From positions 124,001-188,000 of the forward strand of contig JALJCS010000029.1 in assembly GCA_023055355.1 (NCBI GenBank): a stretch of DNA of 64,000 nt, written 5' to 3'. The position numbers were made by a program, and so were the translations under genes. This document shows, in pieces, positions 12,224 to 23,015 of this stretch. A model generated the notes under the pieces. It made no database searches and was not told the origin of the DNA. It worked only from the letters and a program-made list of their open reading frames with translations. Origin of the DNA: Agelaius tricolor. Its lineage: Eukaryota > Chordata > Aves > Passeriformes > Icteridae. Each line of letters begins with the position of its first letter. Positions within the stretch are counted from its first letter, which is position 1.

Positions 12224-13495
12224 ATGGGTGTCCTTGCTGGGAGGCAGTGGGAAGACTCTGAGGGATTTCTGTGGTCTTTTGGCACACTGCCACTTAACAT
12301 TAGGCCGCTTCAAACCGCACCCTCCCTACCCTATAATCAAACAACTAATGTAAAACAATACCCTCTACCTTCTGGTGCCAGAGAAGGTATCAAAGCGGTT
12401 CTACAGGACTTGAGAAACCAAGGGGTAATAATTCACACACATTCTCCTTTTAATTCACCGGTATGGCCAGTCTGAAAAGCCAGTGGAAAGTGGAGATTAA
12501 CAGTAGATTTTCGCAGGCTTAAAGCCAACACAGACCCTCTTACAGCACTGGTCCCAAACTTAGCTGAATTAATAACATCAATTCAAGAAAAGGCTCACTC
12601 AATCATGGCAATGGCAACTATGGATGTCAAAGACGTCTTCCTTATGATACCTATACAGCCAGAAGATATAGGGACCATTTTGCCTTCACATGGGAAAGGA
12701 CGGCAATACACTTGCACTAGGCTTCCCCAAGGCTACAAACACTCCTCCACTTTGGCCCACCATGCTTTAGTTGAGGAATTAGAAAAAATACCCAAATCTG
12801 ATCCTGCTGATCCTGTAGCTGATAATCAATACATTTAAGACACTCTGGGGGGGGGGGGGGGGGCGCAGGGGGGGGGGGGTTGTGGGGAGGGGGGGAAGGA
12901 TGAAATAGAGGTAGTAGGGAAACATCAGCAGAAAATAATCTCTCACTTAAAAAGTCTTGATTTGCAGATACCCGCAGAGAAAATTCAGAAACCTTCTCAG
13001 GAAGTGACGATTTTGAGAATTTGGTGGAAAGGAGGCATGACATGTATTCCACCCGATACCCTAACCTCTTTAGATCAGATTCAAAGGCCTGAATTGAGGA
13101 AAGATCTCCAGCAAGCTCTAGGACTATTAGTGTTCTGGAGAAAACACATCCCAGATTTCTCAATAATTGCTAGGCCGCTTTTTGACTTGCTGAGGAAAAG
13201 AATGAAATGGGATTGGACTCCTTCTCAGGAAGAAGCATTGCAATTACTGATTTTTGAGGCAACAGCTCACCAAGCACTAGGCCCTATCCATCCCACAGAT
13301 CCCTTTCAGGTGGAATGGGGATTTGCCTCCTCAGGGCTATCAGTACACATTTGGCAGTGGGGTCCCGAGGGTCCAACGGGGCCTCTTGGTTTTTATTCCT
13401 GTGGTTTCAAAGATGCTGAGAAAAGATACACTACCTGGGAAAAGGGGTTGTTTGTAGTTAGCTTAGCTCTCCTAGAAGAGGAAAAAATTGCATGA
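12224..13495 (+). pseudogene. pol: Retroviral reverse transcriptase with stops
   Basis: The plus-strand frame shows RT motifs in order: a KQYPL-type start, the SPFNSPVWPV block followed by a stop at 12473-12475, a KWRLTVDFR block, MDVKDVF (first catalytic aspartate region) and LPQGYKHS. At the YxDD box the tyrosine is present, but the first aspartate codon position reads as a stop (12836-12838). A G-rich run follows, then thumb/connection sequence and a tether resembling WEKGL (12962-13495), all in the same frame. The enzyme copied viral RNA into DNA. This copy has at least three interruptions, one of them at the catalytic centre. A frameshift separates it from the RNase H segment. Confidence 0.85.
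12847..12895 (+). repeat. Guanine homopolymer cluster inside RT
   Basis: There are runs of 17 G (12847-12863), 12 G (12868-12879), 4 G and 7 G within 49 bases, directly after the YxDD position. Four or more G-runs make a G-quadruplex possible. Related polymerases normally have only a couple of glycines here. It may be a real expansion or a base-calling problem. Confidence 0.8.
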
Positions 13496-13620
13496 CAAGA
13501 GCTTATTGTATTAAGAAGCCCTTTCAAAGTTATCAAAATCGTCACTAATGGGAGCCCCACCCCTCCCCCCCACCTGACGGGGTAGCCCAAAGGGCCTCAG
13601 TTAGGAAATGCTATGCTCAG

Positions 13621-15075
13621 ATGGAAGGCTATTGTAATACCGTCTCACTAACGGAAGATGCTGCTAAAAATCTAACAATCCAAGGCACTGAGAGCCTGGT
13701 TAGCAGCCAAGATAAATCTGCCTCTGTAATCAAAGCTGCCCTTCCTTTCTCCCCCGAACAAGCAGCAAGTTCTTGGTTCACAGATGCCTCTGCAAAACGG
13801 GAAGGGAAGGTATGGAGATATAGAAGAGCTGTCTTTCACAATTCATTTGGTGAAAGAATCATTACCGAAGGGGAAGGCAGCGCTCAGGCTGGGGAACTCA
13901 TAGCTGTTTGGAGTGTTTTCCGATGTGAGGCACAGAACATTTCTCTTGTCTGCATTTATACCGACTCTTACGCAGTGTACAAAGGTTGTACTGAGTGGCT
14001 TCCTTTCTGGCAGCAAAATGATTGGGAAGTTCACAGAATTCCAGTGTGGCAAAAGGAAAAGGGGCAAGAAATTTTAGATGTTGCAAGCCAAGGAAATGTT
14101 GCTATTGGTTGGGTAGCTTCTCAGCAAACAGATGGAAATCCAGCAGGAGAGTGGAAGAATAGAGCTGATGAACTAGCAAGGCTCAGCCCCCTGAAAAAGG
14201 AACTCATTCCTGAGGACTGGGATCAACTATTAGAATGGCTGCATGGAAAAAGACAGCACACAGGTGCGAAAGATTTGTACAAAGAAGCTCATGCTTGTGG
14301 TTGGCTGGTTACCAGGGAAATGTGTAAAACATGCGTATCGGCCTGCGAGCAATGTCACAGGTGACTGGAGAGACATCCTTGAGAAGATGACCCTCTGCAT
14401 TTAAGAAAGGGTAAAGGCTTATGGGACGCGTGGCAGGTAGACTATATTGGCCCCTTTAAGAAGTCAGGAGGTAAACACTTTGTGCTAGTAGGAGTAGAAA
14501 GTGTATCTGGGTTGGTTCAAGCTGATGCTTTGAAAAGAGCTACAGGTGATAATGCGGTTAAAGCTTTGCAGGGGTGGTTTGGAACTTTCCCAAAGCCACA
14601 GGAAATTCAATCTGATCACAGGTCCCACTTCACTGCTAGAGGTGTACAGCATTGGGCAAAAGGTGAAGGAATTAAGCGGTCTTTCCACAGCCCTTTCCAC
14701 TACCCTCAAGCTAAGGGGATCTTAGAAAGGACCAAGGGTTTTTTGAAAGGACTTCTGAAGCCCCGGGAGGGAAATTGGGACGTTCGGTTATGGGAAGCTG
14801 TTAAAAGAGTGAACAGTAGATGGGGGGTGAATGGATGTCCCAAAATCACTGCCTTTTGCCCAACAGCTCCAAGCATCGTTCCCTTACTACGGCAACCTGA
14901 CGATTCAAAAAGTCCAGCACATTACCCTGGACAACCTGTTCTGGTGGACCTCCCTACTGTAGGGGAAGTAGCACTAGTGCTGAAAACCCCTCTGAAGAAA
15001 TATGCATGGGTAGCCTCTGATGCTCTAGGGAAAGAGCATTGGATAAATACACGCTGGATAATCCTATCATTTTAA
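13621..15075 (+). pseudogene. pol: Retroviral RNase H and integrase
   Basis: Two long open segments in one frame (13621-14364 and 14482-15075) are separated by a short interval with stops. RNase H shows WFTDAS, an AGEL glutamate, a YTDSY aspartate and RADELA, so all four D-E-D-D positions remain. Integrase follows with His/Cys residues of the zinc-binding domain (HGKRQH and CKTCVSACEQC), then the DDE core: WQVDYIGP, QSDHRSHF and GILERTKG. The C-terminal domain ends near 15075. These enzymes degrade template RNA and join viral DNA to the host genome. The catalytic residues are kept, but stops at 14362-14403 and the upstream frameshift prevent a normal Pol product. Confidence 0.88.
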
Positions 15076-15783
15076 CTCTTTTCTGCCCTCAGTGGAAGGA
15101 TTTCTGTTGTTTTTACTTTTACAGAAGAACCCTGAGGAACATGAAAATCATCTGAACCATGATAACACTGGTGATGCTTTTCTGCATCCTACCACAATTC
15201 CATGGACAGGATCCTGCTGAGTGGTTGTGGTCTGAAGCTACCCTCCATCCCACTAATGTTCTAGGAGCGTATCCCAAGGGTGGCCACCCAAACCTAGAGC
15301 CTCTAGTGCTGCATGACCCCCAGGTATATGGTCCAAGTGAGTGGGGATGGGATCAGAAGGACTGGACTAGAGCCCTAACTGGAACAATTGGTGAGTCGAT
15401 TGTGGAAGCATGCAGAAAAATGGAAGGATCTCTCTATGAGAAATCCACCTCCATCACAGTTGCCGGAAATTTTGTGGAACCAGATGGGAAAAATGATCTG
15501 GATATCCCTTCAGCGAGACTGTGTCCTACAAACAAGTGGGAGTGTGCCAAACAAATTCCCCTTACTCTGTGTTGCTGCCAGGAGTATGTTGGTAATTACA
15601 CTCTAGGTCGCAAAACGAACAATGTTGCAAGTACAAAGGATTGTAAAAATGAACCAATTGATTGCTGGCATAATTTGACGTTAACTAAACCGACTTAAGT
15701 GACATGCCGCTGGCAAAATAACTTGACCAACCTGTTAGGTTGAAAAGGCTTAGTTCATAAATTTAAGATAGACGCTATAACAA

Positions 15784-15953
15784 AAGCCACGCTGAGTACC
15801 GTAGTTACATCCCAGTGGAATAGACGGGACTGAGAGCATGAAGCCCACACTGAGCACCATAGTTACACCCCAATGGGTAGAAGGGACTGAGAGCACAAAG
15901 CTGACATTGAGTACAGTAGTTACATCCTAGTGGGCAGAAGGGACTGAGAGTCC
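15784..15953 (+). repeat. Three-copy ~57-bp tandem repeat in env
   Basis: Three adjacent units start near 15784, 15841 and 15897. Each contains the pattern 'gagtac-gtagttaca' followed by 'gggactgagag'. Units differ at roughly 15-25% of positions, so the triplication is old. It sits between two surface-subunit segments and adds stop codons there. Confidence 0.8.
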
Positions 15954-17474
15954 CCTTAGTCAATGTGGCCTTGGTCCCAAGCTTTTGTTCACTTGGCAGG
16001 AATGGGAAAAACAAAAAGCCTGGCAGCTTCAAGGGGGAGTGGGAGAAGGAATTAGCCGAAGGATTTGTGGAACTGCTTATAGCAAAGCAATCTCAATCAG
16101 TGTTTTGACAGATCAGACAAAGAAGCGTGAACAGGTTTGTACGCCCCCAAGCGTACAAGACTGTTGGCACAATTTTACATTAACACAAACTGCAGAAGTA
16201 GTTTGTCTTTGGTCCAAAACTAGTGAAGGCTTTTAAGTTGATAATAAAAGGTATGAACCAACCTTCTACTACCACCACTCCGGCCCAAGCACCGCTTATG
16301 CTTAGCCTGAGAAGTTTTGAAATTGGACCATATATAACCAGGAAAACTGGTCAACAACACATATTGTTCAATCTGGCACGGTCTCTTAAACAAGTCAAAT
16401 TGCTGATGATGCAAAACAATGTCTCAGAAATTCAGCCGGCCTGTTTGCCTTTTTTGCGGACTTCCTTTGAGGGTTGGACCACCTGGCTGCAAAAACAGAA
16501 AGTCCGTTTTTTCTTTAAAAACAGACACTAAGAGACATAACCGGTGTTTTGGGAACAGGTTTTGGAATTCTAAATAGTATTGATTCTGAAGTACACTAAT
16601 GGATAAATTGGCTGCCACAAAATGGTTAGAGATTTGACCAAATTAAAACAACCACTGCAATCATCCTTATTGGCTTTGGGAACACAGCAGGGCTTGCTAT
16701 CAAACATATTACCAGCTTGGGAAAAGGTAAATGTAAGTGATCACAAATTGGTAGACTGATGCACTCGGTGCTACACCAAACAACCTTTCTTTGGCTCTTA
16801 GCTGTATCCAGGCACAATTGTCGATGCAGTCAGTTGCTGCCTCAATGATAAGAGAAGGTGAAGGCAATTTTCCTACTGCAATTCAGAAAAGAATTTGGGA
16901 CAGTGCCACTGATTTTGAAAGAGAATTCCAGTCCTGGTGGAACTTGGTGAATTTTACTTATCACCCCATTACAAACACAGCCACAGCTCTTGCGTTAACC
17001 GTACGCAATGCCTCAGTGCATTTGAGATTTCCTATTATTGCATTAGAGCTAAATCATGATGGAGCTATTCCCAATCTTTCTGAACATAGACAATGGGCCC
17101 ATCAAACTGGTAAAAAATGGCAACATGTTAATTTGGAATCTTCTATTGTCCGAGAACTAGGCTTCATCTGTGAAAGTAATGCAATTACAGCTCAGGTTGT
17201 TTGTTTGGACACAGAACAAAATATCTGTCATTTTGAAATTCGTCCTAACGAGACTTTCGAAACAGTCCTTAAATATATAGGCAATGGGTGTGGGTGCTTT
17301 AGAACTGCTTGTGATACGGTATTTGTAGAAAATGCAGTAGTGGATAGTAAAAATCATTCAAATTGTTGCGCTTGTAACTTTACAAAATTGAGGGATGTGA
17401 TTTTTCTTCAGAAGCTCCAGTTACCTCCCATTACCTTTTTCAATCCAATTAAAGAGTGATTCACAAACTATTAC

Positions 17475-18147
17475 TGTCCTAGGGTGACGTTATGATGCTT
17501 GTATCCCCATCCGTGTGTTCTGTTGATGCTGGATATCATGTTCTGTGCCTTCAAGACTGGCTGTGAAGAGCGAATGTTTTGTTTTGGTTTTGCTATCAGC
17601 CGCTCCCCCACAGCTGGCACGACACAGAGACAGGGCAGTACATGGGTGCTGCTTTTGCTTTTTGCTTTGCTTTTCGCTTTGCTCTTGCTTCGGCTTTGCT
17701 CCTGCTTTGCTCTTGCTTTTTTGCTCCTGCTCATTAGTTAGTTTAGCTAAGCAGTCCAAATTTTCCCTGGACTGTTTCTCCTTTCCCTTCTTTGGACCTA
17801 CTCGGACCTGCTCCGGACTGGGACCTGGGAAACACCGAGAGTTTGCCCCTTGCGGCCAAGGTGCAGCAGCTACCCCAGCACAGGACAGACTGATAAGAGA
17901 GCGAGCACTCCCAAGAGAGACTTTCTGAAGTTGTCTACTTTTTCAGAGCGGTGAAAGAGTGGTGCCGTCTGGTATTGTTCCTTTTGTGTGCTGCGGGGTG
18001 CTTTGCCTGTTACAGAAACAGGTTCTTTCCACTTGTTTCCAAGGAATCCTTCCCGACCCGGTTGGGGGGAGGGGCCGTGTGGGTTTGTTTTCTGGAGGGT
18101 CCACCTTTTGGAGGTTTTTTCTCCCAAATTTGCCCTAAACCAGGACA
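17475..18147 (+). mobile_element. Solo LTR nested in env (short form)
   Basis: It begins TGTCCTAGGGTGACGTTATG and ends CCCTAAACCAGGACA. Flanks are attac before and tttac after, a 5-bp target duplication with one mismatch. It is the reverse complement of the LTRs at 4876, 8053 and 48437 as they read on the plus strand. A CTTTTGCTTTGC-type pyrimidine tract lies at about 17650-17735. At 673 bp it is the short form of the family. It splits the transmembrane subunit of env just before its anchor-proximal helix. Confidence 0.85.
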
Positions 18148-18574
18148 TTTACCTACTCCCATTGGGATGAACATTACTTTGGTAAAGCAATCTTTGCTTC
18201 ATCAGGACTTCATTGAAATATTGGAGAAGATCAAGAAGAATAGACAGAAAGCACTGGTAACTGTTCATCACAATGTGAAAGAAATACACCATGTCATAGA
18301 GAGAGTAAGAAAAGATGCTGAACACAGGTGGTAGGATACTCTTTTTGGGTGGTCACCTACTGCCACAAGAGTCCTGAACAGTATGTGTCATCCCATCATT
18401 GCCCTTTTGCGTTTCGTTTTGATTGGGGTTTTTTAATCAGCAATCTTATTCATTATGAATTGGAGAATGATGAAAGAGTTAACAAAATTGATGTCTGTCA
18501 TTAATGCACACAACTTGGCTGATGTCCTTTTCACTGTGGCCATCTCCAAGACTATTGACACAAGGCGACTATAA

Positions 18575-18970
18575 ATGAGAGGATGTGTTTTGAAATCGTC
18601 TTCAATTTTCTTTGAAGATTATAAGAAAATTACTTTTGATTTTTGGTGAATTGTTTTGAAAAAAAATATTTTAAATGAACTGTTGTTGATTTGTTTATTG
18701 CTTTATTGCCTTTGATTATTTGTGATTAGTTTCAGATATTTGAAAAAAATGTTTCAAAATAATATGGTCTAAATTACTGTTAATATATTTGTTTCTTGTT
18801 TCCTTACCCCCGCCTTTTTTTATCTTTTCTTGTCCTTCCCTTCTCTCTCTCTGTCTGACGTATTGTCTCTGCTTTCCAGGATATGCTACCAATGCGCGAC
18901 AAGTACACAACAATAGTACAGAACACTGCTGATGAAGACCCTTTGAAGCCTGTCGTGAGTCACCAGGTGC
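18575..18970 (+). other. AT-rich spacer between env and the 3' LTR
   Basis: About 400 bp, AT-rich with homopolymer runs. I see no clear polypurine tract directly before the 3' LTR at 18971, where one is expected. A pyrimidine-rich run with 'ctctctctctgtctg' lies at about 18840-18860. Confidence 0.5.
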
Positions 18971-19957
18971 TGTGAAAGACGGTCTGAGGTTCCCCCCATT
19001 TGCCTCACGACCGTCCACAGGACCGATATCAGGACCCTGAGGACCCCGATGGGACCTCTGGCCTGCCAGTAATGGATGAACACCAAAAATCCTGAGGCCC
19101 CTGAGCAGAATTCTGGCCTGCCAAGTGATTGTTCACAGCTGTGTCTTCAGTGACTGCTTCTAGCAGGGCCTGCCAAGGGGCGACCCAGCCTATATGCTTG
19201 CACCTGCTTCACGACAATAGACCAGGAATTTTCCCACCTCTTGGCCAGATGAACTTGCTGGGGCAACTTGGTAGGCCCCCCCATGGAAAATCCTTCCTCT
19301 GCTCCACTACCACCGTGAGGCACCGAGGTTGAAGCCCCCCTACCAAGGACTGAGACTGAGACACCTGTAATTCTGATGCAGGGGTGCTGGCCTGACTGAA
19401 GCAGGATGCCTGCTGAGTGTTGCCTACAGATGTGCCTACAGGACCTAGACTGGTTTCCCCCAGAAAGCAGTCCTGAAACAGTGGGTCCCACTCACTGCTG
19501 ATACTGACTTATCCTGCTGAGAACATGGACTGTCTGGACCCGTCTTCAATACCTTTTTCCCCCTCAGCAATTTCAATAGACTTCTTCTTCTTGATTGGAT
19601 CTGTTCCCCCTCAGCCATTTCAAGATTCTGTTTCCCCCCTCAGCAATGGACTATAATAGAACCTTGAGTTCACCAGGACTTTGAGATCTTCCCAACGTGA
19701 CTAGGCAAACTCTATCGGCCGGACTAAGAGGCCTTAGTCTCTCCATGTTTGGTAGCTATACTCCTCTCTCTTTCTCCCCCTCTTTTTTATTCTTTTCCTC
19801 TCCCTGATTCCTTTCAGGCATTTGCTGTGGTCATTCTATAAAGGTGCATTTCTTTGGATTGATACTGCAATCCCCTTTCCAGGTTGTCTGTTGCACTCCC
19901 AGATCAGTTAACCAACCCACCAGTTAACCAACCCCTTGGTATGAGCGGATCGTGACA
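18971..19957 (+). repeat. 3' LTR of the large ERV
   Basis: 987 bp, starting TGTGAAAGAC and ending ATCGTGACA, uninterrupted. It carries tataaag at 19837-19843. The central block (about 19070-19680) is almost identical to the 5' LTR, while the first ~95 bp differ at about 17 positions. A 6-bp 'cttctt' duplication near 19580 is absent from the 5' LTR. Confidence 0.9.
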
Positions 19958-20069
19958 ATACCTTCTTTCAAGCTGCACTTGGTTCTAGTCCATAGAAGCA
20001 CACTGGTAGGTAAAAGTAGACTCTAAAAGATAACATTCAAAATGTATTTCCCTTGTCTTCCCATTAAAG

Positions 20070-20270
20070 CAAGTGAAGAAAGCAGACAGGAGATCTTCAG
20101 ATAACATGCTATGCAAATTGAAAAGATTCTGTCCTTATTTGAAGCAACTGAGGAACTCACACAATGAAATACAGTTCAGACAGATGGAAGGGTCACAGAT
20201 GATGTCAAATCTGTACTTCCAATGTTTGAATGAAGCAAGATTTCTTGAAGTACAATCCTATAAAATGAAG
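20070..20270 (+). CDS. Exon-like segment with matching splice signals, unidentified
   Basis: A pyrimidine-rich run ending CCATTAAAG precedes 201 nt, followed by the strong donor GTGAGT. One frame is open across all 67 codons, phase 0 at both ends. It encodes a cysteine-containing, basic and glutamine-rich peptide. A second frame also looks protein-like but has several stops, which would fit a decayed exon whose original frame was the other one. I do not recognise either product. It lies 113 bp downstream of the ERV. It could be a real exon, a non-coding transcript exon, a pseudogene exon or coincidence. Confidence 0.25.
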
Positions 20271-21664
20271 GTGAGTTTGCAGAAGCAATTGAACTGGGTC
20301 TGTTTTATAAACACAATGTTTTCTAAGTAACTGAGGATTCAGGAAGGCAACCTTGGAATTTCAAGGATTTAGAAACATACAAATACCAAGACTGGCAGTT
20401 CATTAGCTTTAACAGTCTCTTCAAATAAGATCTATTTTTAACTTCTTCTTGTAGTAGGTCTGAAGACATTGGGAACGATGCAATAAAACAAAACAAACAA
20501 CAAACCAAAACAAAACCAAAACAGCTTTCTCAAAAAGCTTGGAGAAACCAGAGAAATTATGATTTTTAGGGGTTAAGTAGTCCTTTAAAAGTTGTCTCTG
20601 GGAAAAGAGATAAAAAACCACTAATTGACTGGGGAGTATATTCCAAACCTGTACTGAAGCATGTAAGGGACAAGAGCCGGTAATAAAACTACTATGCTGG
20701 GTTCATCTGTTAAAAGCATTCCAGAATGGTTGAAATTATCAATCACATAAGGTGGGATTAAAAAAAAAAAAAAGAAAAAAAGAAAAAAGAAGAAAACATA
20801 GAGAAAAAAATATTTTGAAGATATTTTCCCATTCCCAGATGGCATAACAACTTTATTTCATTTTGTTCCTAAGACTGATTAATAGCTTATGAAGTGTTTT
20901 ACAATTGAGAGTGAGAGTGTTCACACTAACCGTACAATTTGGATGGATCTCTTTTACTTTGCACAGCAGCAGATACGGTTTAGCACTCCACAGCTCAGTC
21001 CCCAAAAGTGAATGGGTGTGGCAGATTTAACCTACCTGGCCAGTCCACCAGAATGCTTAATTATCTTGGAAAATGCTTTGCTCTATCTCATTATCTGGAC
21101 ATGTCTCTCTAGCTCCGCTTTGAGCTCCTTGATCTTTCATCGACAGGATGAGATCCAATTTAGCTTAGCAAGGACATAGCCTTTCAAAACCACATCTTTT
21201 ATCTTCTGCATTCATCCAAGTACATTTCTACTGCAGGGAACCCTGTGGAAGATCCTAGTTGTTTTGTTTCTCAGATAGTTGTTGCATAAAAGAGCTCTTC
21301 TTTTAATTTTTTCCCTGCTAAAGGATAGGCTCTGTACTTAACTGATTGTGATGCTAACTCATTATCATCTATTCTTCAGTCGTACAGAGTAGGCAGCAAA
21401 GTTTTCTTCTGAAGACATTCATTTAATGAGAAATGCTGAAGGTCTGACTTTAGTTGCAAAGGTCACTGATTGACCGGTTGCAAAATTGTTAAGTCTAGTA
21501 AGAGCAGGAAAAGTGTGCTGTTGCTGTGCCTGTAAATGTCGTGTCAGCTGCTGTTGGGATAAAAAGCATGAGCATAAGAAAACATGGATAGAGAAGAAAT
21601 TTGTTGTGATTTCTGCACAAGAGGAAGTATGAAGCACTTATTTCAGTGGCTAAGACAGTATCAT
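20271..21664. other. Unassigned stretch
   Basis: AT-rich sequence with a poly-A tract and A-rich imperfect repeats at 20759-20800. No gene or repeat family recognised. Confidence 0.5.
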
Positions 21665-21840
21665 CATTGGGCCAGTTCTCTTCAACATCTTTTGAACAAC
21701 CTGGACACAGCACTTGAAGGAATATTAAGACAGTTTGCCAAAGACACTAAACTGGGAGGAGCTGTGAACTAACTCCCTTGAGGGCACAGAGACCTTGCAG
21801 AGAGATCTTGCCAAATAGGAGAGATGGGCAATTCTTGCTG
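21665..21840 (+). mobile_element. CR1 LINE reverse-transcriptase fragment (part 1)
   Basis: The plus-strand translation follows the CR1 pattern of a 'LFNIF' type start, then FA(D)DTKLGGAV and an RDL segment. It breaks off near 21840 and the downstream part of the same CR1 region resumes at about 22412, so a later insertion separates the two. A stop and substitutions show it is inactive. Confidence 0.75.
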
Positions 21841-22411
21841 GCCGGGAGTCTATGCACAAATCACAAAAGGGGCGGGACTGCTGGGGACGGCGTCTCAAGC
21901 TGGTTTTTTTCCAGCATCAGTCTCATTACATGGTGATGACAATGGGAAGCTGCCAGCAGCTCACGTCCCCAGCAGCAGACAAAGAACTTAATGTTACAAC
22001 TGACTTGAAAAGTTTTTTGACCAATCACACAAAGCAAAAGCATATTGACAGTACTTCTATCCAATCACTATAAAGACATGTACCTGGGCTTAGAACAATG
22101 CTCGCTTCTTTCGAATAAAAGACCTGCTTGTAAGCCTTAAGATACAATGCACAGAGCTCCATTATTAAGCTTAGAACTACCTAACATCACGCTAGATATA
22201 CTTTGCTGTAGCTTAGGGAGTTATTCTAGACAAGCATTAATACACAGACCATTGTTCCATTTGTCCTTACTTTTCTACTTCTCATCTAATTTTTCTGCTG
22301 ACAAACCTTATGACTACTGCTTAGCTCCAATGACAGTTCTGCTGTCTCTGAGGCCTTCCTTTTGCAGCTTTCCCAAACCCCTCTGTTTTTGAGGATTCCC
22401 ACAGGCAATCA
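21841..22411 (+). mobile_element. LTR-like insertion splitting a CR1
   Basis: This ~570-bp block lies between two parts of one CR1 element. It carries retroviral control signals in order on the plus strand: CCAATCAC (22061-22068), TATAAAG (22069-22075) and AATAAA (22114-22119). I could not fix exact ends or a target duplication, and the last ~200 bp are unassigned. An LTR or LTR fragment is the best reading. Confidence 0.45.
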
Positions 22412-23015
22412 CCAACCAGATGGAGTGGAACAAGGGCAAGTGCTGGATTCAGCACCTGCAACAGGGCAATCCTGGTGGGTGTATAGACTGGGGAGGGAGC
22501 AAGAGGCTGGGAGAAGCACTGCAGAAAGGGACCCAGGCTCCTGGCCAATATGGCAAGCTGAATGTGCATCAGCAGTGCCCTGGCAGCCAGGAGGGCCAAG
22601 CCTGTCCTGGGGTGCATCAGGCACAGCATCACCAGCTGGGCAAGGGAGGGGATTGTCTTGCTCTGCTCTGCTCTGCTCTGCTCTGCTCTGCTCTGCTCTG
22701 CTCTTCTCTTCTCTGCTCCGCTCTGGGGCGGAATCACCTTGGTATTAGAAAGTCCTCAAATGAGGTCTACAAAGACAGGACTCAAAGAAATGGCATGCAG
22801 CTGAGTCAGGGGAGGTTTAGGTCGGGTATCAGGAAAAAGTTTTTAACCCGAGAATGGCTGGGCACTGGAAGAGTCTCTCCAGGGAGTGGTCACACCATCA
22901 CAACTGTCTGAGTCTGGGAGTTCAAGGATGGCCCCAGGCAGGGCCAGGAGTTGGACTGATGATGATCCTGATGGGGTCCTTCCAATTCAACAGATTCAAC
23001 GACTCAATGGTTCTG
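22412..23015 (+). mobile_element. CR1 LINE 3' region (part 2) with CTCTG microsatellite
   Basis: The sequence resumes CR1 with the segment encoding NKGKC, then the 'gaaagggaccc' and 'agcaagctgaa' type blocks. It continues to the conserved 3' region ('gggtatcaggaaaaag', 'gtccttccaattcaa') and ends near an octamer-like 'ggttctg'. A (CTCTG)n microsatellite at 22661-22727 interrupts it. The element is 5' truncated and inactive. Confidence 0.8.
22661..22727 (+). repeat. (CTCTG)n pentanucleotide microsatellite
   Basis: Eight or nine perfect CTCTG units are followed by imperfect CTCTT and CTCCG units. Because the unit length is not a multiple of three, all frames stay open, which explains the repetitive translated peptides here. 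Confidence 0.95.

Larger units (their letters stand above)
15159..18574 (+). pseudogene. env: Retroviral envelope, broken and interrupted by an LTR
   Basis: The first segment (15159-15698) opens with a hydrophobic signal-peptide-like stretch. It continues as surface subunit with N-linked sites such as NYT and NLT. Stops and a short tandem repeat follow (15784-15953). A second surface piece lies at about 15985-16210. A KRH cleavage-like site near 16530 precedes a glycine-rich fusion-peptide region. A 222-codon transmembrane-subunit segment (16791-17459) follows, with clustered cysteines near its end. A solo LTR then interrupts it (17475-18147). Sequence resumes with a heptad-like helix, a membrane anchor around 18390-18450 and a short tail. 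Envelope would mediate receptor binding and fusion. This copy is not functional. Confidence 0.78.
7242..19957 (+). mobile_element. Endogenous retrovirus, near full length, inactivated, with two nested LTR insertions
   Basis: The order is LTR, PBS-like site, gag, protease, RT, RNase H, integrase, env, LTR, all on the plus strand. Both LTRs start TGTGAAAGAC and end ATCGTGACA. The flanks read atacg before and atacc after, a 5-bp target duplication with one mismatch. Solo LTRs of a younger family interrupt the 5' LTR (8053-9322) and env (17475-18147). All genes carry stops or frameshifts. Class is uncertain. A 5-bp duplication and a gag without a visible zinc knuckle would suit class III (ERVL/spuma-like), but a full env is present and no dUTPase is seen. 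Confidence 0.9.

Noticed and set aside
22321..22911. Overlapping 128-163-codon frames
   Set aside because: CR1 3' region kept open by the CTCTG pentanucleotide. Not a gene.
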